Position numbers and translations under genes: made by a program
In this document: piece by piece, positions 1 through 12,836 of the stretch
How the letters are laid out: each line of letters begins with the position of its first letter
Position numbering within the stretch: position 1 is the first letter of the stretch
Assembly: GCF_001039355.2 (NCBI RefSeq)
Contig: NW_019775903.1
Location: 107,600-171,599, forward strand
From: Lingula anatina
Taxonomy: Eukaryota; Brachiopoda; Lingulata; Lingulida; Lingulidae
Reading direction: 5' to 3'
DNA: 64,000 nt
Notes under the pieces: model-generated
Database searches by the model: none
Seen by the model: the letters and a program-made list of their open reading frames with translations, nothing else
Told to the model about the DNA's origin: nothing

Positions 1-2599
1 TCTCTCACTACAACGGGGAAGTTTGTGATCATTTTTCTTTTATAATAAGCCTGAAGGATTTCAATCATTTCATGAAACTTGCTGATAGCAGAATAGAAGA
101 CAGTATTTAAAACTTGCACTTAGCTTGCAAAAACTTAGATTAAATAGGTATAAGGTACATATGTTTTCTTGGACGTCAAATTGTTATTTTAATCATTGAT
201 TATTCCACTATGTGTCATTGCTTTTAAATTACCTACCCTCATTTCATGTTGCACATATACTGCTCAAGTCGTCTACACTCCTTGACATTTGTCAGATGCA
301 CTTTTAACCAGATTTCACAACTGTAATCAGCTTACCATGAAACTCTGGAACAACTTCATGACACCATATTTGGGAACCAGTTCATCCCAAATTAGAATGA
401 GAAAAAAAAAGGCAGCACAGTTTTGTAAGATTTTGACCTGGTTTAGTTATATGTCACATGTGTTAATCAGTGAAGATGTTGAATGATAAATCCACTGGTA
501 TTTTCAGTATTGTCTCCTGGATTACATAGCAAATATTAAGATTTGTCTTTGTAATATGCAGATTGGCAATCCAACTGGAATCCATGACCGACATTGGAAT
601 GATCTTGTCAGCATGTTTTTATTGTTGATATTTTGGCTCTACTCTTGTATGTTTGGCATGTATTGTAACATGTGTCCAATAAGAAATTGGCATGTTGTTG
701 GATTGTGTATGAGTGTATAGTGCATATGGCCAAGGTAAAGTAAATAATTTTATAATGAAACTGTTAATATTGTTAGTCAGAATATTGAACCCTTTTTTCA
801 TCCAAGAGGTAAACTAATGAGAAAGTGTGTGCATCTTGAACATTATTATGATAATAACAATAACAATTATTTCAGGTCTAAACCCCATCCACGGTGTTCA
901 GAAATATTAAAAGTACTTTTCAATAGCAGTGGTACTGTAATTAAACATCATTCAGTATTTCTCTTACCATTGGAAAGTAAACTTCTTTTCCCTTTTTTTT
1001 TCAATCACAGTATTTCATCTCAGGATATTGCCCTTTGGTGGAAAATAAAATTATTGCCATCCCAGCCTGAAATAGTAATCATATTAGTGGTAATCAAACT
1101 TAATAATCAAATGCGTAATCATGATTGTAGTACTTTGTAGTCTGAATGCTGCCATGAAAATGTCATTTTATAAAACATTAAAAAAATAGATTGGATAGTG
1201 AAGCAGAGAGGTAGTTGAGTCCCCTGAAGCCAACAGTTGGTGCCATAAGTGATGCTGTTTGCAATAAAAAGTATTTGAAGTATAAAAACCAATTCCAATC
1301 ACTCAGAGCAAAGTCAATCAATATCCTTTGGGTAGGGACCAACAGGGAAATGCCTTGGGGATAAAACAATTAACACAAATTATCCAAAACTGGAGTAAAT
1401 ATGAGGGATAACATTCTGTAAACTTTTTGTAGAGATGCAGCAGAACTTGGGGAATTTAGTATATATCCACGTATGCATTCCACCAAGTGTATGATGTGTC
1501 TGCAGCTGAGTCATAAGAGTAAAACAAATCTAGGCATGGAGTGGCTTGTGGATATTTTGTTTAAATACCATAAATGCATCTCTAGATTGGTATTATTCTA
1601 CAAGCCAAATCCATTTGCTTATGATGGGTGAGGTGGTAAATCTCGAGAGCTGACCATGCGCCAAAGACATGGTGTGTAGAGATGTAGTTCCACCTTTGGC
1701 AAAATATTGATAAGAATGTCAAAACCACACCCAGGCATTTGCTGTAGACCACACAGCCTTGCTTAGGTGGCAAGAAAATCAGGCATGGGATATTTAAGAA
1801 CATAAAATGTTTTTTGGTACAAAATATATTAAATTTCTGGCTACTTTGTGGAATGTTGTTAATGTTCATACTGTTATTTAGACATTACTTGGGTGGAACA
1901 TGGACTGAACATGTTTCATGTTTGGGCAACCCCATACCCATCATGTGATGTGAAATATAATTAGCTTGGCATTTAATTTCTTGAGCTGGTGTTATAACAT
2001 AGTAAATATTTTAATACAACTCACTGCATTGCTTTCCTATAATTTGTGTATTTGCAGTTAAGCCAACTTTGAAACAATGAGCAAGGCAATTTAAATGGAT
2101 ACACATGAAACATGAAAAACAAACAAACAAGATTCTCACCTTCAAACATATCATTTAGAGTGGACAGATAGAGTGACCATTGCACTGTGCTTAAAACCTT
2201 TTAAAACTCCTTGAGGTGAAGGTTTATGTGTTAACTTTATTTTGACTTTTGACCAACTTTAAAATTTTCTGAGTACCAATTTCATGGTGTTGACAAAATA
2301 ACAACATCCACAGTTCTAACACTGAAATGAAATTTCCATTTGTTTAATTAAGGTGGTTTTATTAAAACACTGTCAAAATTCTTGAAATCATACTACTCAT
2401 AACATTTATGCAAGATAAGGAAAATATTTGTCTGTGTACGATTCTTTGCATCTAGACAGACATTGATTGTTGGATCCCTCTCAAAGTTCACCCGTGTGAA
2501 TCTTGGCCCAAGCCCCTCTGTCCAAACCTTGTTCAGAAAGATCTGTCTCTTTTTATTGAGTTATTATGTACAGACACAGATGTGTCTGTATATATAGCC
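1..2599. other. No gene recognised (intergenic or intronic)
   Basis: AT-rich sequence with only short open frames of about 60-107 codons, none with a recognisable motif or a convincing pair of splice sites. A TTTCAG acceptor-like site near 873 precedes one of these frames, but no donor follows. Nothing else is supported here. Confidence 0.5.
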
Positions 2600-3230
2600 A
2601 TCACCTGTGTCTGTCGTCATTGCCCTTGCTGTACACTTTCAGTGTTATACAAATAAAATGGAAAACATTTCACTTTTTGTCTTCAGACTTATAGAACTGA
2701 GGAATATTCATAAAACACAGTTCAAGTATGAAACTTGGCCTGATTGGTCCATTTTTCAAGTTTTGTTGTTTTTTTTTCTTTTTTTAGCATATTTTATCCA
2801 CCATTACACAAATAAAATGAAAACTGTTGTACCTTTTATCTTCAGACCTACAAAACTGATGCATATTCATTAAATACAGGTTAAGTTCGAAAAATCAGCT
2901 TGATCGGACAATTTTTCCAAAATACATGCTGTTTTTTTTTGTTTTTTGTTTTTTTTTTTATGCTCTCTTTTTTCAGCATTATACAAACAAAATAAAAACC
3001 CTTAGAAGAATGGTTGACATACAGCTCAAATTGGCAAAACAGCATGACTGGATTTTTGTCTTTCTTGTTGTCTGTACATTTGACACCTTTGCTGCCTTGT
3101 TTTTGTCATGGTTGATGGCCCAGCAAAAAGTTCAGAATCTGGTTTCAGATTTTTTTATATATTACCCAGCAAAAAATTCAGAATCTGGTTTCAAATGTTC
3201 TTTATATATTACTCAAAATGAATTTCATTA
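2600..3230. repeat. Dispersed repeat with internal tandem units
   Basis: Three degenerate units of roughly 165 bp follow each other, each built around ATTACACAAATAAAATGAAA-like text, a CTTCAGAC box and a T-rich end. A perfect-looking 46-bp duplication follows (3121-3166 and 3167-3212), starting CAGCAAAAA. The same family recurs at about 63600-63960, and related text is seen near 33700-33900 and 43720-44360. No coding potential is seen. The family name is not known to me. Confidence 0.6.
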
Positions 3231-6200
3231 GATTTAGTCTCAATCCAGTCTGATTTTAAAATGTTTTTAAAAATGAGTTATTCTCCTACCAGATGGACAG
3301 ACAGACAAGTTGACAGAAGTGTGAGCACTGTCTTCATTACTTGGTTATAAATATTATTTAAAAAGACAACAAATGGGGAAAAAAGGGGAAAATGTAGGTA
3401 GCAAACCACTAGACTTCTTGGAAAGTGTACAGTTAGCCTCAACAAACATCATGCAATACTAGTCAGATTTATTGGGAGACCTGAAAGTCACAATAGATAA
3501 TGTTAATATTTGGGGGCTTTTGAGTACTATTTTTATTAAGGAGATGCAACTGGTATTGCTTGGTTCATTTTAACGAATTTAGAAGTCTTTCTTCATTTGG
3601 GAGATGTTCAAATAGGTTGAGAAAGAGGGAAGGGAAGTCTGTTTATCCTCCTGAGGTCATGGTACCTTGTCAGCTAGTATACAAACTTCTATTACTTACA
3701 AAAAGGTGAAAAGAAAAAGGCCAAGAACATGCCATGAATTTGACTTGCCTCTTTTCACCTTGGAATATTTAAAGTTCCCATTTCCTACTGATTTGAAGTT
3801 GCTCAGTAAGATAAGGAGGTGTGAAGAGTATAGAAAGCAACACTGTGAAATTACTCTCCACTTTGATGCTGACAAAATAATGTAACTTTAATTTAGAGAA
3901 ATTTTAATTCGCATACCACAAGTTTGAGAGTGACAGTGAAGTTGAAATGTTGGGAGGGAAGGTGGCCGGAAATCATTAATGATTGGCCTGCTACTGCATC
4001 AGATTCTCAAAAAATATATAATAATTATTAGTTTTTTTGTTTTGTAAATAAGACTAAAATGCTTTGAAAAATTGCCTAAATTTGGATATATTCACAGAAA
4101 ATCACAAGGCTAATTACAAACACACTTATGACAATTTAGTTTAGAAATCTGCTCTCATTTATGTGGATTTTAATTTTCTTTATAAGGAGGCATTTTGAAA
4201 TATTTATACAACATTTTATTTATAGAAAACAAAAAGGTAACCAAAGTTTAAACCAATTTCTTGCTGTTTGTATGGTTTTAACTGCTGTGTTGATAGAATT
4301 GGGTTTATTTTTAGTTCAGAGTTTCTCCCCAAATAGCATCACAGAGATGTAAACAAACAAGGTGTCCTCAGCTAGGGGCGTAATAAATTTATCATACATA
4401 TAGTCATCCTGTACCCGGTAAACCCTGATCAGAAGAAGCAGACGAAACATAATTTGACATTTATGTCATTTTGATTGGCATTAGAGAGTACATGTTGTTT
4501 TGGGTGTCTCATTTCCTGATTCCTAGCCACGTCCTTAAAGTTTGGTGGCTGATACAGCTGTCATTTATTCCTCAGTGGGAAATACATAGTATCGAGGAGC
4601 AACAGGGAGTAAACCTGTTTTAATATTCCCAAGAAACACACAAACGGTTGGAATTTTGAATTGCGTATTGAGGTGAAATAAGTTAAATCTGCCACTTATT
4701 GGACCCATTGGTTGCAGACACTTTAGTGCAGAGAGGTTAATGGGGAAATATGAGGAAATCTAATAATAGATAGAAAAGAGAAACAAACAGCACATTTTGT
4801 TATTGTTTTCAAATGCCAACACCACGATACCAGTTAAGAAGTGCGTCTTCATGTTTCAATATGTGGACAGTTAAATCTAATTTATCATTTTTCTTTGTGG
4901 AGAGTTCTTTTATCTCAAATATACTGAAAAAAACATTTAGTATTTGCTCAGTGTTTTTATAAAAGTATTCAAAAACCTGTCTTTGCAGAAGAATGGACAT
5001 TTTGTTATGGGCCTGAGTGCCACTGCATTGTAAACTGCCCTATTCCATGTAGAGTTTATTGCTGTGAACATTGGGATATCAACTAGTTCCATCTGTCCAT
5101 GTCATTGGCTCTGACCACCACCCTCTCCTGATGTTTTTATTAGTGCAATAACTGACGAGCCATGAAATCATTTTAGATTAAATGCATGGAAGCTTTGCAC
5201 ACAAACAAGTTATCAGTCAAGTTCTTCAACAGGGCTTTATTAGATTCTTCTGACATTTAATGTCATAACTGTTGTATTCTTTTTAATTAAAAAAAGTTCA
5301 CTTCAGTTTTAGCACTTATTAGAAAAAAGGGGATTGCTGCCAGTAACACTTGCTTTTTCGAAATAATACCGTTGATATCAAGGATTTATCCATTACTCCT
5401 GTATGTGTCTTTTTTTTTTCTTTGTAAAATTCACTGTTTTATGATAAGTCACTTGGGTAAATAATCAAGTAAAGGTGATAAAAAAGGCAGACAGAGAAAT
5501 CCAAGAGGTACCATTTTGTCCTGACATTGTTGATCAAAGTACTTATTATTATAGAAATTCTAGACACAGATATTGACTTATGGGAACATAGAAATTATAT
5601 TTTATTGTCAACAGTATGAGATCAGACCCGTCAAGTGGGCAAAACTACTCAACAAAATTAAAAACCTCAATTATTTTGTATGCTGAGTTATTGTAATGCC
5701 CTGTCAATGAATTACAACACATTATGTTCTCAGGGTTTTTTTTATGTGTAGTATCTTTACTAATAGCCAAGCATTCAAATGCCCAGGATGTTAGAGTGGG
5801 AGTAAGGGTTTGTTACAGAAAAGACTCTTGTGCATGGAAATTTGTATTAACTTTTAAAAGTTTGGTTTACTTTGACATTTGTTGTGCAATTTTATGAAAT
5901 ATTGTGCCTGTTTTATAACCACAAAGAAGTGGCTAATACATGGTATGATAGAAATTGATTATTATTTAGTGATTTTGAACTTAAAATATTTTATTTGATC
6001 TATGTTGAAAGTCTTATTAGGCTACTGATATCTGTGAATGAACATGATGTTTTCCTTTGTACTTGTTGACATTGTGTCTAGTGTTAAAATAGGTTTGAAA
6101 ATTGTGTTATTAGTTTGTTTTTTAGTTGTTGCACATATATACCCATATTGCAGGCAAGTTTTCTGCCAGAACCTTCTCTTCTCTAATTGAATATTTCTTA

Positions 6201-7036
6201 GCCTTTCAACTGAAATAGACTCATGTTCTCTCTTGTACTTTTTTCCAACACACATAATACAGGAGTCTGGGTATTGTGGGGAAAAAGTGGCTAAATATAA
6301 TACCCTTGGCAGTCATGTTAAACTGCATTGGGACCATCACAATACTTGTAGGTGTAAGCATTGTCTATAATTGTACAATGTGGGAAAATACTTGTTGAAA
6401 TAATAATAGTAAAAGGGAGAAAGTGTAACATGATAACACAAATTGTCAATTCTCCACTTTTGCTGTTATGGGTTTTAACATATTTGGTCTTATTACGCAT
6501 GTCTGATGATGAAAAACGTCATTATAAGACAGGATGGACAGCTATATCCAGGGGTTCTACTTGTTTAAATGTGAACAAAACAATATACTTGATTAACTCT
6601 GTATTATTTGTTGTGCACGATGTGCAAATAGTGTTTTTTTTTCCTTGATTCAATTTTCATGTATATTTTCTATCAACCCAGCATTGGTTTTCAAATAAAG
6701 CACTGTTGCAGAAATTATATTTACATAATTCTCAAAATGAAATGCATTTATGTGTTGTTCATGAGGAAGTGGTAATAATACTAGCAGATGAACTTCATCT
6801 ATTCCAACTTATTCATTAAATAGGTGTGTTGTCTTGAACTTGTATAAAGTCAAAGAGTATGGAATGCAGACAGCAAAATGGGGCAGTGACTAGGTTTTAA
6901 AATGTTGCTTGGTTTTACTTGGTATATGTGAAATGGCAGAAGAGGACAGCAGATGTTAAATATGTAGGATACAGGGATATAAAAATTGCTTGTTTTGTCT
7001 CATTTGTGGGTAGGGACATGGCCCACTTTGCACCTT
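3231..7036. other. No gene recognised
   Basis: AT-rich sequence with small frames of at most about 95 codons. None has a recognisable domain or a pair of good splice sites. A 72-codon plus-strand frame at 3667-3885 has varied composition but no supporting context. Confidence 0.45.
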
Positions 7037-7330
7037 CCCCCCCCCCCCCCCCCCCCCACTNNNNNNNNNNNNNNNNNNNNNNNNNNNNNNNNNNNNNNNN
7101 NNNNNNNNNNNNNNNNNNNNNNNNNNNNNNNNNNNNNNNNNNNNNNNNNNNNNNNNNNNNNNNNNNNNNNNNNNNNNNNNNNNNNNNNNNNNNNNNNNNN
7201 NNNNNNNNNNNCCCCCCCCCCACCCACTTTTCCATTAACTTGTAGAATGGTGAATGGTATTTCTATACAAAATGTGAAAACTGAAAAGTAAATGAGGTGG
7301 GGGGGAGGGGGGGAGAGAGAGAGAGAGAAA
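7037..7330. repeat. Poly-C tract, 151-N assembly gap and GA tract
   Basis: A run of about 21 C ends at 7057, Ns fill 7061-7211, and C-rich sequence resumes at 7212. A G-rich and (GA)n tract follows at about 7299-7327. CCCACT-like text on both sides of the gap suggests the gap lies inside one homopolymer and its size is uncertain. Open frames that cross it are artefacts. Confidence 0.9.
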
Positions 7331-8808
7331 CAACCAGAACCTTTTTGCAAGATCTGCTCTCCTCGAAATTAGTCATACTTTTGATATAGCAAATCAGAAA
7401 GTCTTGCCAGTTGAAAACCTGACCTTGGGAAACTCAAGATCAAAAAAGACTGTCTTATATAACAGTTGTGTGAGCAGGTTAAGATCAACAGTGGTTATTT
7501 AATCAGTTCAAAGGAAGTAAAATAACATAAGGCCAGCCTCTCATGGTCTTGATCATAAACAAAGAAAAAAAACTCCCTTAAGTAAAGGAAGTGTTTCCTC
7601 AGAGTAATTGCTACTGAAAGACGCTTATCAGTATCTTGCTCACCTGAAACCATTCAAAACTAGTGTTGTGGCTTGATTGCTAAAAGGCGTGTGCAGAAAT
7701 GCTGATAAGAAAAATGACTGGATTTTGTCAGGATTTGATAACAAGGATACATTCACATTTACTCAAAGACTAGAAGCATATACTTGAAAATATCTTGATT
7801 ACTGAAGAATAACACTTTTTTGTATTATTTTTCCAGCAGCAGATATTTTGCGGTATCTTGTTTAACGAAAAATAACCCTATTCTTTTGTTGTTGTGATTG
7901 AAATACATGTTTGGTTTGACTCTGCATAGAAAAAACTTTTATTTGAATTTTGCAAAACATCAGAAAATATCACTTTCTAAATCTGGATGTATTCAATCAT
8001 ATATTGTCCCACGTAGTCCCTGAGCTCTTTTTGGATTCATTTAGAGTTTGGCAAATTGTGTTTATTAAGAATGAGTTTACATGAGTTTATTAAGAAGGCA
8101 GCACAGCTCTCAAAAGTACAGGCAACAAGAAGGAAAAATAATCCAATCAAGTTGGTTTGCCAATTTGAGCTGTATGTAAATCATTCTTGTAAGTTACAAA
8201 ATAATAAGTAACACAGTTTTCCTTCTAGAGCATTTGTAGTGGCAATACACAAAATATTTTTTATCAGTTTTGATGCAATGTTACATTATGCTTTACAGCT
8301 TATAATCACCATTAATTTTTAATTATGCACTGCAGGTAACATAGATATCAAGAAAATGTGACTAGCAAAGGTCTTCAGGCCCATGGAAATTCAAAGTTAC
8401 ACCTTGCCAAAATGCACACAAGTACTGAAATGTGTTATTTTCATTTTCAGCACATATAACATAATACAAAATGATTAATGTACTTTTTAAATAATATACT
8501 AAAAATTGTTTAAGGTGGGAAAAATATCAATTAAACAATTTTAAATGTCCAATTTGTTCTAATCTGAGATTTTGAACATAATGAGGGATTGAATATGACA
8601 AACTGCACTGATTTATAAACAAAAAACAGCTTTATACACATCTCAGTAAATAGATGATTAGGATAAGACAATGAAACCACTCTTCAGGTTGGGGCCCAAC
8701 TGAGCAATTAGCTTTGTTTTATATGGTAAACTTAGCGCACTGAGCTTGGTTTTCCTATGTTTGGTTGAGCCAAAAAAAAGGCTTGAACAGTAAATATGCA
8801 TTTCCATC

Positions 8809-8836
8809 TATATATATATATATATATATATATATA
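8809..8836. repeat. (TA)n microsatellite
   Basis: About 14 uninterrupted TA units. Confidence 0.95.
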
Positions 8837-10533
8837 AGTAACTGTCATTTGTCCACTCTTGGTGTTATGGGTTTTAGCATATTTGGTCTGGGGTTATGTG
8901 AGTTGTACAACAAATGGAAAACACAAGCTACTAATGCAGTTTTAGAGGAAAAAATGATTCACCATTAAATACTGAGCTTAAAGAATGATTTGTAAATAAT
9001 TTATTCTTTGGCAAAATCAATCGACAAATTGCATTTGTTTTATTTTGATTATTGCAGCCCTAAAAGCAATGTGACAATAAAAGGCATTAGATTGTTTTGC
9101 CAGTCAAGTAGTCATTGTTGAAAATAATATGTCTAGAAGTTATAGTATTATAGTTATTAAGGATTGCCAATTCTGTGCAATTCATACATTTTAGAAAATA
9201 TCAATTTCCTTTGCTTTCGCTTGATATTTTGCTTTCAATAACATGACAAATAGAACTTTTTGCATTATGTAAGTGTTATTTTGGCTATCCCGATTTAGAA
9301 AAAAAAGGATGTGTAAAATGTTTTAATCAGTCATATTATTTATGAATTATGTACTAAAATATTTTCTTTTATTTTGACTGCCAACGGCTATTGCTGGAAT
9401 AATTCCAAAAAAGGCAAAAAGATATTTGATGGCAATATTTGTGCCAAGTCATTGATTAAGCTGGCTTAATATGATGTTTATTGCAGACAGTTATTACACA
9501 GCTCAGTGGGTTGTGAAGTGTCCAACATTGTGTGAGCAGAAACATATGGATTTTTCAGCTGACTAACTGGCAAGAGCTCGATTCTTTCACCAAATTACAC
9601 AGAAATGTCACAATTCGGTATGTCAGGCATTTTATTATATCCCTTACAGTATTACCATGGAGTCTGTACAATTATTACCAGAATGCAATAGCAGTTGCCA
9701 CCGTATCACAGTGACAGTCGCGTTGCTCCTTTTAAAGCATTTAACAGTACTAGCATAATTAACAACATGTTTATAATTACATTACTAATAGAGGAGAAGA
9801 ACACATACCACCTTTATACATTAAATGGGTTCACTCATATGAGAGCATATTATTGTGATTGCTATTGCTTTAAAAATGCTTATTGACAAACATTCAGTTA
9901 CCAGCACTTTTGAAGCTTCTTTCAAGTGATATTTCTAAACTTCACAAGGTGCTTAAGATAAGAAATCGTGCCTTGCTTTATGTATAAATATTTCTGCACT
10001 GCAAATGATGTAGGAGACTATGACAAGCAAATACTCACTTTTATAGTATCTCTAATAGTCATTTTTATCTAAAGATACCCCGTTATGCTACACAAAGAAG
10101 TCATTTCACATTAAACTGCCCTGTTGTTAAGTAGCATGGCCTTTTAGTGCATCTTTACCATCATACAAATCTCTCACAATACACAAACTGCATACTTTTT
10201 CAGCAAATCCTGTGCTAGAGGTTTTTATATTGGATTTTAAGTACAGTATATAGCCAACTTAATACCTTTTTTCATGTGAGAGTAGCTAAAGATGAGTACT
10301 TTTAAATAATATAACAATTTCAGATAATTGTGCAAATATGAATTTGAATTCTTCATGATCCTAGATAGGTGCTAACTTTTTAAATCTGTCACTGTAAGAT
10401 AGCTGCTAACTTTTTAAAGATTGGATTAATATATAAGAAAGCATTGAGCCTGTACACTTACTATTTGCAATACCTTTATATAGCAAGGTATATACATATA
10501 TATAGATGTATGTCTGTGCCTCTGTTTCAAACT

Positions 10534-10536
<3 letters not shown>

Positions 10537-10597
<61 letters not shown>
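10537..10597. repeat. (TA)n microsatellite
   Basis: About 30 uninterrupted TA units. The Tyr-Ile repeat frames on both strands here are produced by the repeat. Confidence 0.95.
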
Positions 10598-10600
<3 letters not shown>

Positions 10601-11446
10601 TTTACCTGTACTTTTATCAGTAACTGTTGATTTATTGCACCAGGAATACAATGAAATAATTAAGATTAACTGTCCAATTAACTTACGTATGTGTTGGTGC
10701 TTGTTGAAATATTAATAGCAGCTATTTGTGAATATTACTTCAAGAACATGAAAATTTGATAAGTCTGTTGTCCCTGAAAAAGTACAGTCTTATTTCACCA
10801 CATCAGTGAAGCTTAAGCAATCACCTTGTCTGTCACCTGTATACCTCAACAATATAGCAAGTAACAGAATTTCTCTATTTACACCATGTATGAAAACACA
10901 TTGAGATGTTTTGATGAAAATATATACATATTCACTTCATTTTAACCTTGAAGTTTTTTTTCCTGTAGTAACCAGTTTGCCATTCGTACACACCTGTTGT
11001 CTGTACAGTGACATTGCACCAAAATCATTAGATGCCATTTTATGAGCAGTGATCATTATGGTTTTTCACCTTACTTGTCATATGAGTCCTCAAAAGCACC
11101 GATCCACATTGACATCAATTTGCTGTGACTAAGCCATTTACTCATATTGTTATCTTCTCATTGTTACTGTCTGTCAGCAAGTTACTGTCTGTGATCAAGA
11201 TTTGATAATAAAGTTACCAACTATACCTTAACATGTCGATTGCCTTGTATATGAGGTATTCACATATGATGAGCTTCGTTACAGACAAGCATGACAAGTA
11301 AAACATTCTTTAAAATGTTCCTTGAAGCAAATGGTTGAATTTATGATACAACCAGTTTTGATTCTTGGTAATTGAAATTGTTTGGAATCGGATTCCATTT
11401 TTTAGCATATCCACAAATTTATGAACTGGAGATCTCTCTTTAAGTT

Positions 11447-11452
11447 TTTATT
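11447..11452 (-). terminator. Polyadenylation signal AATAAA of the GPCR gene
   Basis: AATAAA on the minus strand, about 45 bp beyond the GPCR stop codon (11495-11497). The short distance would give a very compact 3' UTR. A more distal site cannot be excluded. Confidence 0.4.
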
Positions 11453-11494
11453 TACACAAACAGCAGTCAATCATGCCTACAGTTTCCTAGGTAG

Positions 11495-12817
11495 CTACAC
11501 ATAGCTCATGCCAGTGTTGTCTGTGGTGCTATGTCCATTCAGTGTTGCTCTTACCACCTTCAGCTTCAACCAGCCAGGCTTTCTGCGCTCTGGACACCAG
11601 GCAAAGAATATACTGATAAAGGTGTCCCTAAACTGTTTGCTCATTGTGCAGTAGAGAACAAAATTTATCGAGTTATTTAACAGTGCCACAGTGTCCATGA
11701 TGTCTCCTAAAGGATTATACACGCTTTGAAAGAAATTCGGAATAATGCTGTTTAGAATTGTCATGATGCCTTGCGGTAGCTCTGTGATTAAGAACAGCAT
11801 CACAACTAAAAGCAACATGGTTGTGGTACGATTGGTTTCTCGATGGCGTTCTGACTCGTCACGGCGCCCCTCTGACATTAACCTTGCTCTTCTTTGATTG
11901 GCCTTGTGTATGATGAGAATGAGCAAGACTGTTAGAATTGTCAGTACAAGGCATGGGATCAGTTTCACCAGGACTGCTTGCAGCCAGTAGTTTATTTCAG
12001 CAATTACATGGTACCTCTCGGCCAGTTCACTGTTGTCCACCCCATATATGAAAGAAGTCACATTAAGCATGGATGCATGTGGGTGGGTCTTATTACCAGA
12101 GGTGACCAGTAACTCCCTGGTGTCACAGAATCTTTTGACCCCATTCACCAAATAGTTTGGTAAACAAACAATTGCAGGAAGGATATATACCAGGGCCACA
12201 GTCGCCTGGGCGCGTTTCATGCTACAGAGACGGGGCCCATCCGAGGGATAGTGCATATACAGAAAACGGAATATTGCCAACACTATGGTTAACCATATTG
12301 CAACAGTGTGACACACTATTGTAAAACTGCTGTGGAATTGGAGGAACCTGATCCAGTGCATGTTGCGCGTTTTGAGAACATCCAGGATGGGATCTTTGAG
12401 GATGTAGAAGTGGACCGAGACTGGCAGATAGGAGAGCATGGTACCCAGGTCTGCCACTGCCAACCATGTGAGGATGAAATTAATAGAGGATCTCATGTTC
12501 TTGTGCTTTAGAGTAATAATGTTTGCAATATTTGCAATGATGCCAAATGTGCACACGACAGCACTTACATACCCATGGTACTGTGCATAGCTACGTGCAA
12601 AATCATGCAACATGGACTCCTGCTGTTCATAGACAAGTCCTTTTTCACACAGAGGCTGTGAGTAATTCGCATGGCCAATGACGATGGCATTTTCTGCTGT
12701 TTTGTTGTAGTCTTGAACACTGACATAAGTCCAGATATGAGGCCCTTCTGCCATGGTGACATCTAAAGATGGATGAGACATGGTTGAAACTCTAAAATTC
12801 TTCTGGCATGCTGGCAC
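11495..12817 (-). CDS. Class A neuropeptide GPCR, myosuppressin receptor / dmsr-like
   Basis: A 440-residue uninterrupted frame with seven hydrophobic segments: TM1 about 83-104, TM2 111-138, TM3 157-190, TM4 203-224, TM5 279-303, TM6 331-356 and TM7 371-393. The TM6 motif TELPQG (345-350) and the TM7 text NSINFVLYC (382-390) are typical of the myosuppressin-receptor, dmsr-1 and sex-peptide-receptor group of rhodopsin-like receptors. Such receptors sit in the plasma membrane and bind FMRFamide-related or myoinhibitory peptides; the ligand here is inferred. Sequons at N38, N51, N242 and N252 and a Cys231 in the second outer loop fit a surface receptor. The DRY box is replaced by FRF (183-185). 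The maximal frame is given. Met13 (12781) has a better context (CAACCATG), and the TATA box at 12829-12836 would place a start site just past Met1, so Met13 may be the true start. There are no introns within the frame, and the length is normal for the family. Confidence 0.88.
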   Translation of the reverse strand: MPACQKNFRVSTMSHPSLDVTMAEGPHIWTYVSVQDYNKTAENAIVIGHANYSQPLCEKGLVYEQQESMLHDFARSYAQYHGYVSAVVCTFGIIANIANIITLKHKNMRSSINFILTWLAVADLGTMLSYLPVSVHFYILKDPILDVLKTRNMHWIRFLQFHSSFTIVCHTVAIWLTIVLAIFRFLYMHYPSDGPRLCSMKRAQATVALVYILPAIVCLPNYLVNGVKRFCDTRELLVTSGNKTHPHASMLNVTSFIYGVDNSELAERYHVIAEINYWLQAVLVKLIPCLVLTILTVLLILIIHKANQRRARLMSEGRRDESERHRETNRTTTMLLLVVMLFLITELPQGIMTILNSIIPNFFQSVYNPLGDIMDTVALLNNSINFVLYCTMSKQFRDTFISIFFAWCPERRKPGWLKLKVVRATLNGHSTTDNTGMSYV

Positions 12818-12828
12818 TCTGTCTTTTT

Positions 12829-12836
12829 CTTATATA
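12829..12836 (-). promoter_or_regulatory. Candidate TATA box of the GPCR gene
   Basis: TATATAAG on the minus strand. Initiation about 30 nt downstream would fall near 12806, after Met1 and before Met13 of the receptor frame. CCAAT-type boxes occur further upstream (about 12927 and 12979). If a 5' UTR intron exists instead, via the TTTTAG just before Met13, this box is fortuitous. Confidence 0.3.

Larger units (their letters stand above)
7331..11446. other. No gene recognised; two (TA)n tracts
   Basis: AT-rich sequence. (TA)n microsatellites lie at 8809-8836 and 10537-10597. An acceptor-like TTATTGCAG at about 9484 opens a 25-codon frame ending in a stop. This is too weak to call an exon. Confidence 0.45.

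Noticed and set aside
6915-7350. Four frames of 101-116 codons on both strands
   Set aside because: They are open only because they cross the 151-N gap and poly-C.
10406-10715. Tyr-Ile-rich frames on both strands
   Set aside because: Translation of a (TA)n microsatellite.
12222-12762. Several 65-81-codon frames overlapping the GPCR
   Set aside because: Shadows of the receptor frame in other phases or on the other strand.
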